A stretch of DNA of 64,000 bases from Tritrichomonas musculus (GCA_039105265.1 JAPFFF010000002.1:2542001-2606000); one strand, 5' to 3'; counted from the stretch's first letter, positions 30,633 through 41,170 are shown. The notes: generated by a model from the sequence alone, not told the origin. Program-made: numbers and translations.

Positions 30633-31112
30633 ACTTCTCAATTTTTCTTTTTAATTCTGGAAATTCCTTAATATATTCAATTAAAGGTATGGAAACTTCT
30701 ATCCACTCAACAGATCATTTTTCTTTCAAAATATAATTTTTAAATGGCAGTATTAATGATAAATATAATATAAAAAAGACATATTTTTCGAGAGGAATTT
30801 AAGATAAAAATAAATTATTTTTTGTAAAAAATTGAATCCTAATCTGGTTATCTTAATTCAAAAAACAATTTTTTTTATTTTTTTAATTATATTATTTTTA
30901 AATAGAATTATATAAGTAATTTATATTTCATGGGGAAGAACTCGAAATTTATCATTTTTTATATTCATATCACAAGTGATATGAGTTATTTTAACCTAAA
31001 AGGCTAATTTTTTTTTACCTAAAAGGCGAATTTCAAAATTTTGAAAATTATAGTTTATGCAGGAAATTGTTTTATAATTTTCTTCATATTGATATTAAAA
31101 ATTCTATTCCTA
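30633..31112. other. AT-rich spacer, no gene seen
   Basis: No frame supported. A small duplicate of CCTAAAAGGC (about 30991 and 31018) is the only structure noted. Confidence 0.5.
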
Positions 31113-31430
31113 AAGTAGTTATCCATAGGATTTTCTTACGATGATGCTTCTTAGGCATTTTGGGGGTCATTTGCACCAATGGGGCTTAAAAACGACAAAA
31201 ATAAGATCACTTTGGCGATGTTTTCATTTTCAACAAATTTATATAAAAAATATATATTAACACACATCAAGGTCCATACAACCCACCGAATACACTATAC
31301 TATAAGCAATTGATTTAAAACACCAATACGCACACACTACACTATTTACACACACAGAAGCCCAATATAACAAACAGCCCCAAAATGCCTAAGAAGCATC
31401 ATCGTAAGAAAATCCTATGGATAACTACTT
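31113..31430. repeat. 53-bp perfect inverted repeat with Maverick-like AGTAGT ends
   Basis: The left arm, 31113-31165, is the exact reverse complement of 31378-31430, and weaker similarity continues inward for another 20 or so bases. Read inward, the arms begin AGTAGTTATCC, comparable with AGTAGTGTAG of Maverick B and AGTAGTATAC of A. Inside the right part, CCAATACGCACACACTACAC (about 31328-31347) closely resembles the outermost bases of B's right end. It is interpreted as collapsed or non-autonomous Maverick termini at the left border of fragment D. No 6-bp duplication was found. Confidence 0.55.
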
Positions 31431-31544
31431 ATAACCCACTACTACCACCTGATGATTAACATCAAAGGCTCTTCGAGCCCGGGACCAAGGTCCTACTACT
31501 ACCAACAAAGTCTTTTACGTTTCAAAAACTTTTTTAGCTAGTAA

Positions 31545-32651
31545 ATGTCAAGAGTAAAAACATTACACCCTACCATAGCCAATATCAATGATGAGCAAGT
31601 ACCAATACCAATAGAAACAGCATATTTTCTTGAAGATGGTGAGAGAGGCCCAAACAAACCACATCGTTATTGGTTTAATTTTCCACCAGAATGGAGCACA
31701 GCAAATCGTGGTGAGTCAATTATAGGCGTTAGAAATATTTATACAATAGCAAGGAGACGTAAGCTTGAGTTTGATTTAAGCGTAAGAAAATATTTACGAA
31801 GTGCTTTTGATGAATTGAAAACGAAAAAAGAAAACGAAAATAAAACCAATGATGAAATATATAATTTACTTGATGAAAAACAAAAAGGAGAGGTATCAAC
31901 ACATATTATATCTTGGTTGGCAACAGATAAAGATTTACGAGATTTATTTGAAGATATCATTATTACACTTAAACCTAAGTTCGATGAGTATAATAATAAA
32001 GTTATGGAAAAATATAAATTGACAAATAATATTTTGTCAAGCATGTATAAACTTTATACAGGTATTTTAAATAAATATCGCGTTCCAATTTCCGGACCTA
32101 TTTCTTTTATTAAAGACTCTTATGATCTATTCTTTAAAAGTAAAGAAGAATGGAATGCTTTCCTAAAAGAAATTGCAGACTTCAATAAACAGAACGCCGA
32201 TAACTTAATACCATTATTTAGGCTGAGTGATTTAAATAGAGAGTTAAATGATATCCAGATGGATGGATATTATGATTATGATAAGAATTCTTTTATAGAG
32301 ACAATATTTTCACCGATAAATCAACAAATTAATTCATACATAGAAAACCCTGAATATAAACCAACACCAACGCCAACACCAACTCCTGAACCAATACCAC
32401 CATACATTAAAATTGAGGATGATATTAATCCAAGTCTTTATTACGTTGATTTCAAAATAAACTTTATAGAAAAAAGTACAGATGAAAATTATAGAAGATT
32501 TGATTTTGCTGATGTAATGAATATAGGCAACGAACCATATCAAAATAAAGCCGAACAATTTCAAAACAAATGGCTTAGGAGAATTGATTTTTATAATGTA
32601 TGGGATAGGCACTCATGCAAAGTCTATTCATCTATTGCTGAACAGGCATAG
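31545..32651 (+). CDS. Structural-type Maverick protein with PTP linker
   Basis: A 368-codon frame. The N-terminus (HRYWFNFPPEWSTANRGES, IIGVRNIYTIARRRKL) looks like a folded beta-type domain. A long helical charged middle follows, then a proline linker of PT repeats (about residues 272-285), then another beta-rich segment (LYYVDFKINFIEKS). Similar Pro-Thr/Pro-Asp linkers occur in the capsid gene of Maverick B (about 52910-53030). It stands at the head of the D gene set, before integrase and ATPase. A capsid or penton-type role is inference from position and architecture; no diagnostic jelly-roll motif can be read by eye. Confidence 0.5.
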   Translation: MSRVKTLHPTIANINDEQVPIPIETAYFLEDGERGPNKPHRYWFNFPPEWSTANRGESIIGVRNIYTIARRRKLEFDLSVRKYLRSAFDELKTKKENENKTNDEIYNLLDEKQKGEVSTHIISWLATDKDLRDLFEDIIITLKPKFDEYNNKVMEKYKLTNNILSSMYKLYTGILNKYRVPISGPISFIKDSYDLFFKSKEEWNAFLKEIADFNKQNADNLIPLFRLSDLNRELNDIQMDGYYDYDKNSFIETIFSPINQQINSYIENPEYKPTPTPTPTPEPIPPYIKIEDDINPSLYYVDFKINFIEKSTDENYRRFDFADVMNIGNEPYQNKAEQFQNKWLRRIDFYNVWDRHSCKVYSSIAEQA

Positions 32652-32876
32652 CATAACTATATTGGTAGTAGTTCAGTATATTTTACGCCAATAAAATACT
32701 ATAAACTGAATTCTACTGATCAACAATTTTGGGTCGAATTCTATAGTGGTCGTCATAACAAGATACCTATTGTTATTCCCAAAAATGAATCATTTTGTAT
32801 AGAAATGCAATTCATGTCTTACAATAAATTATTATACGTATAAAGCACTCACAGAAATATTTTTATGAAAAATTAA

Positions 32877-33959
32877 ATGAGTTTTAAAACATTAGATAAA
32901 TTATTTAAAAAATATCCATGGCGTAGTCAAAATAAATTTGTGCCATTAGCTAAACGATATGGATTTAATGAACAAGATGCAAAACAATTTCTTAAAAATA
33001 AAATTGTTCATGACGCAAAGGTTCCAAAAGCCGAATTTATGCCTATTGTGTCAAAACATCACGGAGGTTATCAAATGGACACATTCATCAATGATAAACA
33101 TAAAGGAGGACGTAATTATTTAATGCTAATCAATATTAACACACGAAAAGCTTACGCATACCCATTAATAGGCAAGGGTTCAAAATCAGTAATAGAAGCA
33201 TTAACCAAATTCTTCGCTGATGTAAATGATGTGTATTCAATAACAAGCGACCAAGATGCAGCATACTTATCAAACGAGGTATTAGATTTTATGAAGTCAA
33301 AGAATATAATCTATAAAACAACTGAAGATAATAATCATAACGTGCTCGGTATCATTAATAGATTCATGAGAACAATAAGAGACGCTGTTGGTGAAAATAG
33401 ATATATTGATGAAACTGAAATGAATGATTTAATAGATGCATATAATAATTCTCCTCATAGGTCTTTAAACAATAAAGCGCCAAACGATATAACAAAAGAA
33501 GATGAATTAAATTATATCCAAACGAAAACAAAAATAAATCCATATAATTTTGAACCAAATGAAAGAGTAAGAATTGTTTTAGCTAATGAACCATTTTCAA
33601 AGAAACGTAATAAAGTAAGTAAAGAATCTTATATAATTGATTCAAAATCCGGGAACCAATTTATAGTCAAAGCTAAAGATGATTCAGTTGATAAATTACC
33701 AGGCTACAGATTAATTAAATCAGCAAATAACATTCCACTCGCTGATTCTCTAAAGAAAGGCAAACGTGGCATAGTTGATAAAATTATTAGCTATGACCCC
33801 AAGAAAAATAAATATAGGGTTCCATATGAAGGAGGTGTAAAAGACACAATCCCAGCAAAAAATCTACGTGAGGGGAACCCAATAAAACTTTCACAAATGG
33901 AGCTTGAGTATTGGTCGTCGCAAAATACTATTCCAGATGCTATTAAGAAGTGGGCTTAA
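32877..33959 (+). CDS. Retroviral-type integrase, Maverick D
   Basis: A 360-aa protein. A short N-terminal helical region (about 1-55, AKRYGFNEQDAKQFLKN) precedes the RNase H-like core: first acidic strand YQMDTF (about 66), MLININTRKAYAYPL, second acidic site TSDQDAAY (about 124), and the last helix NRFMRTIRDAVG (about 162-173), followed by YNNSPHRSLNNKAP. The C-terminal 120 residues contain beta-rich segments (RGIVDKIISY, KYRVPYEGG) like the DNA-binding tails of Maverick integrases. It acts in insertion of the linear element into host DNA. Compared with the integrases of A and B it is shorter and most like the standard Maverick type. Confidence 0.88.
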   Translation: MSFKTLDKLFKKYPWRSQNKFVPLAKRYGFNEQDAKQFLKNKIVHDAKVPKAEFMPIVSKHHGGYQMDTFINDKHKGGRNYLMLININTRKAYAYPLIGKGSKSVIEALTKFFADVNDVYSITSDQDAAYLSNEVLDFMKSKNIIYKTTEDNNHNVLGIINRFMRTIRDAVGENRYIDETEMNDLIDAYNNSPHRSLNNKAPNDITKEDELNYIQTKTKINPYNFEPNERVRIVLANEPFSKKRNKVSKESYIIDSKSGNQFIVKAKDDSVDKLPGYRLIKSANNIPLADSLKKGKRGIVDKIISYDPKKNKYRVPYEGGVKDTIPAKNLREGNPIKLSQMELEYWSSQNTIPDAIKKWA

Positions 33960-34079
33960 CGAATTCTTTATAAATTATTTTTGTTGTCTCATAGACCAAC
34001 TCTACAACGAACCCTATCAATTGATATTTAAAACACTCTTTAACAAATTCTATATAATTCATTTAACAATAATAAAAAT

Positions 34080-34925
34080 ATGACAAAACAAATTATTAAT
34101 CAAGTTAAGAATGAAATAAATAAAGCTATTAAAAAGAATCAACGCGATATAGAAATGGCTTTAATAAAACCATTATCACCGGATTACCCATTTAGCACAA
34201 ATGGAATAATATTTCTAATAGGCAGACCAGGCGCTGGAAAAAGTTATTGGATATGGTCGCATATAATGAAAACAGAAAAATTATTTAAGAAACCTTATTA
34301 TAGCAAAATCATATTCTGCTCAACTAGTGGTAAAGCTGATAAAACTGCTGAAGTCTTACATAAAAGTATTAAGACACCAATCGATTATGTTAATGAAAAA
34401 GAACTAATGGATTTTCTTATAAAGCATCTTAAACGTAAAGTTAAATATTATGCATTAGTTAAACATGTTCTATCAAAAATGAAAGAAGCAAATGAAGAGA
34501 TGGAACGGTTAATAAATAAGCATTCATTAGAGGACATAGATGATAGAATTGTGTATATTGCAAATAAGCTTGCTAAATATAATACATCAACATACCCATA
34601 TAACACATTAATAATTTTAGATGACTGTGCAGGTAGCGATTTATTAAAGAATGGCAATAGTGAATTTATACGTTTGCTAACAAAAACAAGACACTATAAT
34701 ATCACGTGTATAATGGCTTTTCAAACAATAAGATTTGTTCATATCAACGCGAAACGTATGGCTACAGATATCATTTGCAATAGTGGTTATAGTGAAGAAG
34801 ATTTCACATCATTACTTCAGCAAACAAATAATAATTTAGATACAAAAGAAACAGTTAAACAATATTTACAACACAGAGAGCCACACGATAAATTTATTAT
34901 GAATATCACCGCAGAGAGTAAGGAG
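34080..34925 (+). CDS. A32-type packaging ATPase, Maverick D (cut by Maverick B)
   Basis: A P-loop ATPase of the FtsK/HerA-A32 class that pumps the genome into capsids. Walker A is GRPGAGKS (about residues 48-55), and Walker B is TLIILDDCAG (about 176-185), followed by LLTKTRHYNITCIMAFQT, the sensor-type region of A32 proteins. The gene is interrupted near its 3' end by Maverick B: the target duplication AAGGAG occupies 34920-34925, and the open frame beyond (to 35030) is encoded by B's terminal repeat, not by this gene. It differs strongly from the ATPases at 56036 and 59999, whose Walker A motifs are GAQGKGKS and GQQGKGKS. Confidence 0.85.
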
Positions 34926-35152
34926 AGTAGTGTAGTATGTGCGTATTGGGGTCAGATAATAAATCACATCTGGCGGCCTACCTCCATGTTAGTCGCTCAA
35001 GGGTTTCACGCGATTTTCCTTATTTTCTAACCCATTTTCAGAACTCAAGGTTTTTTAGCTCACTGTCTACAACACTGTGAGCCCCAACTATGAAACTCAA
35101 TGATTTCTAGCACTTTTTTGGAGTCGAATAATTTGAGCCTCCAATTGACAGC
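34926..35152 (+). repeat. Left terminal inverted repeat of Maverick B
   Basis: 227 bp, the reverse complement of 57504-57731 except for one G in a G run near the outer end. It begins AGTAGTGTAGTATGTGCG, directly after the duplicated AAGGAG. Confidence 0.96.
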
Positions 35153-35214
35153 TTGTGAACGCCATAAAATTTAAATCCATCGATTATCAAAATTAATTTT
35201 TTATTTCAACTCAA

Positions 35215-38200
35215 ATGCGATACGATTACCAATCACTTAAAAATATTAACAGCGAAGATATTATTACATTAATCAATTCTATCAATATACTTTTCAATGA
35301 AAACCTACAGATTACAACAACTGCTAAAACAGAAGCTTGGAATAGAAGGAAAAACGTAGAGGTATTATGTGATTGGCTTAATAATCGTAATGAACACAGA
35401 TTTATTAAAAATGATTTACCAAATGCAGAAGAAATAGATGGTTTTATTATGCATGAACAACAAATTAAGAGAGAATTTGAGATAAAAGAAGCTGTTGATA
35501 AAGCTAAAAATGCTCTCAATGAAGCAATTCAATTAATAAAACAACAACAACATCCTGTATTACAAAACACTGAAAAACTGATAATCCCAGATGCTCCATT
35601 AATTAAAAACCATCAAAAGCATTACATTCCAGAGAATGAAGAAATATATGAATACCTCAATAAATGCGCACACAATTTCACATCAAAACATAGTGATTTC
35701 CTTATGATTAACGAGCCACATGATTTCGATAGAGCTGTAAATGAATGGAATCACTATAATAAATATCCATCTAAAAATACTATACAACGCAAAGACAATG
35801 GCAAGCCGATAACAACATATTATTTCAATCAAGTTGCATCATTAGATAATATCTTTGAGTGTCTTCACAATGTATACAAGAAAGAGCTGAAACCATTTAA
35901 GATTCATTTTCAACTTTCAGGAGTCTTCGAAACATACACTTATGATTTTGAATCATTAGAAGAGAAATACGAATATAAAGCTAAAGACATTATTTGGAAT
36001 AACTATCAATCAATGATACCTATCATTATCAGTAAACTTGAAGACCTTGATATTGTTAAACTTTATATTGAATCTGTTTTACACTCTTATGAAACAGAAT
36101 CATCAAGCACAAAACTTACATTAGTTGGTTCAATAGCTTTTACAGTTTCAAGAATGAGAAAGATAACTGGACGCATAAAGGATTTACCAATAGAATTCAT
36201 CAAAAATGATTTCATAATATGTGATAATGAAGATGATAAACTATGTTTTTTCAGATTCTTAGCTGTATGTTTAAATGAAGAACTAGCAAATACCAAAAAA
36301 TATAAAACTAAAGAACGAACTAAAATTGCTAAGAAACTACTTCTTAAAGAACACAATATAATATACAACACAAAGATTCCAAATGAAGGTAAGAAAATAC
36401 TTAATGAATTCGAAGGTGTTTCAATGGAGCAGATGAAAGATTTAGCACAAAAGAATCACATCAATGTTAACATATATGAGTTTTTCAAGACAGATTCTGA
36501 GCAATATTATGATTTATCAGAGCAGTGGTTTTTCGATAAAACATTTACAACATATTCTGCATTGCTTTTCACTCAAAATCAAATCATCCATATAATGTAC
36601 ATTAAGAATCCTGAAAAGCTTACCCAAATACATATCTGCCCTAAATGTAATTCATATATTCATTATGGTCCAAAGAATTTTAACAGGTTTGATTCTCATG
36701 TTAAACACTGTGATGGTGTATTTAAAAAGAACTTCATACCAGTTAAAGAAGCTTTACCTTATTGTCCTCACATATTGAATAACCCTGTTTATGAATACTG
36801 TTTAGCATACAATCTTCAATGGAAACCTGAAATATACTATATAACATATGATTTCGAAACAATGGAGCAATCAATAAATAAATCAATCTCTGATTCAACA
36901 ACAATAAATTCAAGGTTAATTCCGTTGTCAGTTTCATCTTGTGTGAAATCATCAAACGGCTTGACAACAAAGAATTTCTCATTAAGAGACTCTCAAGAGT
37001 TTATACCACAATGGATAGAATGGTTGTTCGAGCAATCAATGAAAGTCTATGCAGATAAGATATCATATTATAACTCATTCTTACCAGATACCTCTGTTAA
37101 CAAAAATATGAATGTAATTACTGTATTAGGGTTTAACTCATCACGTTTTGACAGCAATCTATTTAAACAATATTTTAATCATTCTTTCTGGAAAGTCGAA
37201 CAAAATTCAATAATTGGCACCCTATCTTCATTAAAACAATTCATTCTCACATCAGATAATCATCCAACTAAATTGAGATTCATAGATGCCCAATCATTTG
37301 TTGCAGGAGGTACATTAAAACAATTTGGCGAAGACTTCGGCAACAATAATAGCTCAAAAGGTGTGTTTCCTTACGAAGCAATCAACGACAAGAACTACAA
37401 TGAAGTATTATCAAAATCAGAACCATTTTCATATGATGATTTTTATAGCTATCTCAATCAAAAGAATCCTCTCACTAAAGAAGAATATGATGCTTATCTT
37501 GAAGATTCAAAACGTTTTGCAACACGATGGGACTACCTATTAGCATACAATGATAATGATGTTGAAATGATGATTAAACCTATTGATAATTTAATAGCAC
37601 TCAACGCTCAATACAATGTTGATTTACTTTCAAATCTCTCATTATCAAAAAATGCTTCATGCATCAAATATGCTTTGGCTTATAAAGATTTTGACGAGTG
37701 GATGCGAGGCTCTGGCGAAGACAGCAATCCGAGAAACAACATTGGGATTACAAATAAATATAATACATTCAAACCAAGTAAGAAATGGTGGCAATATAAA
37801 TGTGATAGTTATTATAACCAAGATGAGAAATACAATAGATTAAACCCTAAAAAACCACAACGAGATTTGACAAAATGTGTATCAGAAAATGATTTTGAAG
37901 CTTTTATGAAAATGTATGACGATCCAAATAAAGGGAGATGCCATTTATGTTATGAACATTTTACATATCAAAATAAGCCTACATTAGATAGAATTGACAA
38001 TAATAAAGGACATCAAATTGATAACTGCTTATTAGCATGTGCTGAATGTAATAAACTTCGTAAACGTGATGACCCAAAAATAACAGCTCTAAGAATCCAA
38101 TTAAAAAAATATTGTAAATTACATCATTTACCAACACTCATCAACGATGAACGTGAATATTATTCAATAAGAAATGCTATCACAGGAGGACTCTCTAATG

Positions 38201-39696
38201 TAATGCATCGAGTAAACATTAAAGATGAGACTCATATTAATAAATTTCGCTATATTGACAATAAAGGAGTTTTGTCATATGATACTTCTAATGTTCAATC
38301 TCATGTTGTTGGTATCGATTTTAATTCTTTGTATCCATCATCATTCTCATCTTGTAAACATGAATTTAATAAGTATCATGGAGGTATAATGTATATGCCT
38401 GGAGCATTTATTAGACGAATTGATGTTAAAGATAAAGCTTCAAAAAAGAGATGCCTCGATATCATAACAAACTCATCAAGATTCTCAAATAAACCATCAT
38501 ATTTGTTCTACGCTGAAGTTAAACTAAAATGTCCCACTTCAAAAATAAACTATTTTATCAATTTACCTCCTGTGTTTCGCAATATTGATATCAAAAACGA
38601 TGAATCAACAATTGGCACTTATATGTACAATTACATGAAAACAAATAAATTAACTTCTACAGATATGGAAGAACGTAAGCTTACAATGCTTCTTGATACT
38701 CATGATGAATACATGATTTTTTCAAATTATTATCTCTGGTTTCTGTTAGACCACGGATTGATTATTGATGATGTTAAATATGTTTCACAATATGAAGCTC
38801 ATACAGGATTTAATGAATTTGTTAGCACTTTTATGCAAAAACGTCAGGATATTATTAGTGGTGTTAGTAAAGGGAATGAGAAATTTTATAAAATATCTAT
38901 GAATGGTTCATATGGATATGATGGCATGAACACTGAGAAATTCAGTAAAGTCAAGATATGTGATGCAAATAAAGCTTATCAATATATCATCTCTCAAACT
39001 TATATGGGTGGAGCACAATTAAGTGATAATACATTTTTAATTCAACAATCACCCAAATCATATCATTGCAATACATGCATTCAAGAATCATTGTGGACAC
39101 TTGATAATGCAAAGTTTTGGTATCTCACATTTTATTACGATTTTATGAATAATTGTTTTGATATGGATAGACTACATTTTATAGAGGGTGATACTGATTC
39201 AGCATATTTTGCAGTTGCTGGGAACTCAAATGAAGGTCCTGAACAATTATTTGATTACGTTATTAAAAACAAAGAGTTCTACGACAAGAATGTATATAAA
39301 TTCATGCCTAACCAATCAATCAACACTATTCAAGACGAAAAAAAGATATTGGGATGTGCCATTGAAAAATATGGTGAAAACATGATAGCTCTTGCACCTA
39401 AATGTTATACTATATTTAATAGTAATGGGCAAACCAAATCACTCAAACTAAAAGGTGTATCTTTAAAGAAAAATCATATTGTGTCTTCCGATTACAAATC
39501 TATTATTGATAATCACTCAATTAAGCTTGGTAAGAACATAAACCTTCAGATGCAAAACAATAAGATGAGTAAAATAACGGTAAACAAGAATGCTCTCACA
39601 GGATGTCATACAAAGATGATTGTTTTACCAAATCAATCATGCGCACCTTTTGTTAGTGGCTTAACAGCGAATAATTATTTTATTAATTATAACTAA
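35215..39696 (+). CDS. Protein-primed family B DNA polymerase with HNH-like insert, Maverick B
   Basis: A 1493-aa protein, long even for Mavericks. Residues 1 to about 430 form the N-terminal region (an OTU-like or terminal-protein domain is possible but not shown). A zinc finger CPKC...H...HC lies at about 474-503. Exonuclease: ExoI TYDFETM (about 543), ExoII GFNSSRFDSN (about 638-647), ExoIII YNDNDVEMM (about 780). Residues about 908-955 hold a treble-clef HNH-like module: CHLC, then LDRIDNNKGHQIDNC, then CAEC. Polymerase motifs: A DFNSLYPSSF (about 1034), B ISMNGSYGYDG (about 1226), C GDTDSAY (about 1324). The start is 63 bp inside the left terminal repeat border. It replicates the element from a protein primer. 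The same N-terminal family is found in Maverick C at 62456. Confidence 0.94.
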   Translation: MRYDYQSLKNINSEDIITLINSINILFNENLQITTTAKTEAWNRRKNVEVLCDWLNNRNEHRFIKNDLPNAEEIDGFIMHEQQIKREFEIKEAVDKAKNALNEAIQLIKQQQHPVLQNTEKLIIPDAPLIKNHQKHYIPENEEIYEYLNKCAHNFTSKHSDFLMINEPHDFDRAVNEWNHYNKYPSKNTIQRKDNGKPITTYYFNQVASLDNIFECLHNVYKKELKPFKIHFQLSGVFETYTYDFESLEEKYEYKAKDIIWNNYQSMIPIIISKLEDLDIVKLYIESVLHSYETESSSTKLTLVGSIAFTVSRMRKITGRIKDLPIEFIKNDFIICDNEDDKLCFFRFLAVCLNEELANTKKYKTKERTKIAKKLLLKEHNIIYNTKIPNEGKKILNEFEGVSMEQMKDLAQKNHINVNIYEFFKTDSEQYYDLSEQWFFDKTFTTYSALLFTQNQIIHIMYIKNPEKLTQIHICPKCNSYIHYGPKNFNRFDSHVKHCDGVFKKNFIPVKEALPYCPHILNNPVYEYCLAYNLQWKPEIYYITYDFETMEQSINKSISDSTTINSRLIPLSVSSCVKSSNGLTTKNFSLRDSQEFIPQWIEWLFEQSMKVYADKISYYNSFLPDTSVNKNMNVITVLGFNSSRFDSNLFKQYFNHSFWKVEQNSIIGTLSSLKQFILTSDNHPTKLRFIDAQSFVAGGTLKQFGEDFGNNNSSKGVFPYEAINDKNYNEVLSKSEPFSYDDFYSYLNQKNPLTKEEYDAYLEDSKRFATRWDYLLAYNDNDVEMMIKPIDNLIALNAQYNVDLLSNLSLSKNASCIKYALAYKDFDEWMRGSGEDSNPRNNIGITNKYNTFKPSKKWWQYKCDSYYNQDEKYNRLNPKKPQRDLTKCVSENDFEAFMKMYDDPNKGRCHLCYEHFTYQNKPTLDRIDNNKGHQIDNCLLACAECNKLRKRDDPKITALRIQLKKYCKLHHLPTLINDEREYYSIRNAITGGLSNVMHRVNIKDETHINKFRYIDNKGVLSYDTSNVQSHVVGIDFNSLYPSSFSSCKHEFNKYHGGIMYMPGAFIRRIDVKDKASKKRCLDIITNSSRFSNKPSYLFYAEVKLKCPTSKINYFINLPPVFRNIDIKNDESTIGTYMYNYMKTNKLTSTDMEERKLTMLLDTHDEYMIFSNYYLWFLLDHGLIIDDVKYVSQYEAHTGFNEFVSTFMQKRQDIISGVSKGNEKFYKISMNGSYGYDGMNTEKFSKVKICDANKAYQYIISQTYMGGAQLSDNTFLIQQSPKSYHCNTCIQESLWTLDNAKFWYLTFYYDFMNNCFDMDRLHFIEGDTDSAYFAVAGNSNEGPEQLFDYVIKNKEFYDKNVYKFMPNQSINTIQDEKKILGCAIEKYGENMIALAPKCYTIFNSNGQTKSLKLKGVSLKKNHIVSSDYKSIIDNHSIKLGKNINLQMQNNKMSKITVNKNALTGCHTKMIVLPNQSCAPFVSGLTANNYFINYN

Positions 39697-39721
39697 ATAA
39701 TTATTTTTTTATTCTTAACAA

Positions 39722-40159
39722 ATGACAAACGAAATAATAAGAAAAATCGATGATATAATAGCTGATTTGTATACATTAAAATTATGGGTACATACTGAAT
39801 TGCAAAAAAAAGACAGTTCGTCTAATAGTGAACCACAAAGTGGTGAAGAGAATTCGTTAGAAGAACATACAAGTGAATTGCAAAGCAATACCCAAGCTAA
39901 AGCTTGTGATTGTGTAGCAGTGCCTAGAAAAGTTATCCATAGACGTACAAACCGTTCATTCCCATTAAATAAATCAAAGAATCTCAATGATGAACAACGT
40001 AATAAAGTATTAGCATTTGCAAATGAAAATAAACAACTTATCTTGGGTCAACCATCTGCTACAAGAAATGAATTCCTACAAAAGCTTGTTCACGATAAAT
40101 TAAATATTAATCTTTCTGCATACATGTCTTGTAAGATAATTACTATGCTCAGTTTTTAA
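39722..40159 (+). CDS. Small Maverick protein shared by B and C
   Basis: A 145-aa protein. The N-terminal 35 residues are helical (EIIRKIDDIIADLYTLKLWV); a low-complexity acidic/Gln/Ser linker with a QAKACDC insert follows (encoded by the near-palindrome at 39893-39909). The conserved C-terminal domain is about 65 residues (LNDEQRNKVLAFANEN, then LVHDKLNINLSAYM). The 116-aa protein at 62012-62362 has the same layout and an aligned C-terminus (FLNKDEREKVIQFL, KEKLKLNVSSYM). No known family is recognised. The helical C-terminal domain could bind DNA, but this is a guess. The gene follows the polymerase after 25 bp and meets the fibre gene tail-to-tail. Confidence 0.7.
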   Translation: MTNEIIRKIDDIIADLYTLKLWVHTELQKKDSSSNSEPQSGEENSLEEHTSELQSNTQAKACDCVAVPRKVIHRRTNRSFPLNKSKNLNDEQRNKVLAFANENKQLILGQPSATRNEFLQKLVHDKLNINLSAYMSCKIITMLSF

Positions 40160-40216
40160 ATATGCGCATGCTCTATTTAAATCTATGATTTGACAAGCAT
40201 AGCTTGACCAAAGCTT

Positions 40217-40525
40217 TTAGCTTTTGAATACAGCAAGTGTTTTATCATCTATTATTGCAGTAATAACACCCACAGTCATACGTTTAATCTTTGATGTTAT
40301 CGCAGTTTCACCACTAAGAATCTTCAATTTATTGTCTTCATTATCAATAAATACTTCATCTCCAATACCATAACAAGATGAATCATCAACTTTTACAAGA
40401 TAATCACCATGGGAAGTAAATGTTATAGCATTATTTTTTTGGTCAATTCTAACACAAATACCAACATATTCTTTCCATGAACCAGTAGTTTTGACACTGC
40501 AAATACAATCTGTAGTATCATTCAC
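40217..40525 (-). CDS. Fibre-like protein, terminal domain, Maverick B
   Basis: A 102-codon frame homologous to the C-terminal domain of the fibre-like protein of Maverick A (2-448): NDTTDCICSV, GSWKEYVGI, TFTSHGDY, YGIGDEVFID, a final KTLAVF. It is beta-rich. It is the distal end of the fibre tract that runs leftward from 44310, which is interrupted by a transposon and about one smaller break. A receptor-binding tip role is inferred from its position at the end of a repeat-rich fibre, not shown. Confidence 0.7.
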   Translation of the reverse strand: MNDTTDCICSVKTTGSWKEYVGICVRIDQKNNAITFTSHGDYLVKVDDSSCYGIGDEVFIDNEDNKLKILSGETAITSKIKRMTVGVITAIIDDKTLAVFKS

Positions 40526-40564
40526 TGTTGAAGGTACCCAAGTATCACCATCATGTTTATAAAC

Positions 40565-41170
40565 CTACCCAGTCATATATACTGGAGCTCCAATAACGAA
40601 ATCATTTATTGAGTTCATTGATGACTCGATTGGGGAGTAATGAGTGATTGTATTTGAACCATTGGATGTAATTGTACCGTTAACCTTTAAATTAGAATCA
40701 ATTATAGTATTTCTTGCAGAACCAAACATTTGAAAAGATTGATTTTTATAACCGTCAACATATATATCCAAATTTCCACTATCAGCAACTTTTGATGAAC
40801 TATAATTAAATGTAGTATTATATACATCATTATATCCAAATCTAATTGAAGTATTACTATTTGCATTTACAGAACTAAAGAAACTTGCAATATTACTTTC
40901 GGTACTATTAATTGATAATGAACCATTATTATTTTTTGATACATATTTAGCATCACATTCTGATTCCGTTAAATATTTATCAGTATTTTTATATAAATCA
41001 GCATTAACTTTTATAATATTTGTTGAATCTTTAATTAATGATAATATATTGCTATCATTTATTCTTATACTTGTTGTTGGTTTATCATTAGTTAATTCTT
41101 GAATTACTTCACACAAATTAGATAAACTTGTGCCAAATTTTATTGATGCAATATTAGCATTTGAAAACAT
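40565..41170 (-). CDS. Fibre-like protein, shaft part, Maverick B
   Basis: A 201-codon frame within the same fibre tract. It contains KYLTESECDAKYVSKNN, the pattern of short beta segments alternating with Asp/Asn/Ser turns seen in phage and adenovirus fibre shafts, and ends with NGSNTITHYSPIE, matching the left edge of the window. Coding sequence of the same tract continues upstream of its first Met to the transposon boundary at 41225. Confidence 0.65.
   Translation of the reverse strand: MFSNANIASIKFGTSLSNLCEVIQELTNDKPTTSIRINDSNILSLIKDSTNIIKVNADLYKNTDKYLTESECDAKYVSKNNNGSLSINSTESNIASFFSSVNANSNTSIRFGYNDVYNTTFNYSSSKVADSGNLDIYVDGYKNQSFQMFGSARNTIIDSNLKVNGTITSNGSNTITHYSPIESSMNSINDFVIGAPVYMTG

Larger units (their letters stand above)
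31431..34925. mobile_element. Maverick/Polinton fragment D (interrupted by Maverick B)
   Basis: Three plus-strand genes in a row (large structural-type protein, integrase, A32-type packaging ATPase) of a lineage distinct from A and B. The left border is uncertain, probably near the inverted repeat at 31113-31430. The right side is cut by the insertion of Maverick B at 34925/34926. The sequence after B (57738 onward) was once contiguous with it. Whether C is the rest of the same element or a neighbour is unresolved: C has its own, different packaging ATPase. It is older than B and broken in a few places. Confidence 0.75.

Noticed and set aside
31385-31459. 24-codon basic frame starting MPKKHHRKK
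   Set aside because: Lies in one arm of the 53-bp inverted repeat; no sign of conservation as protein.
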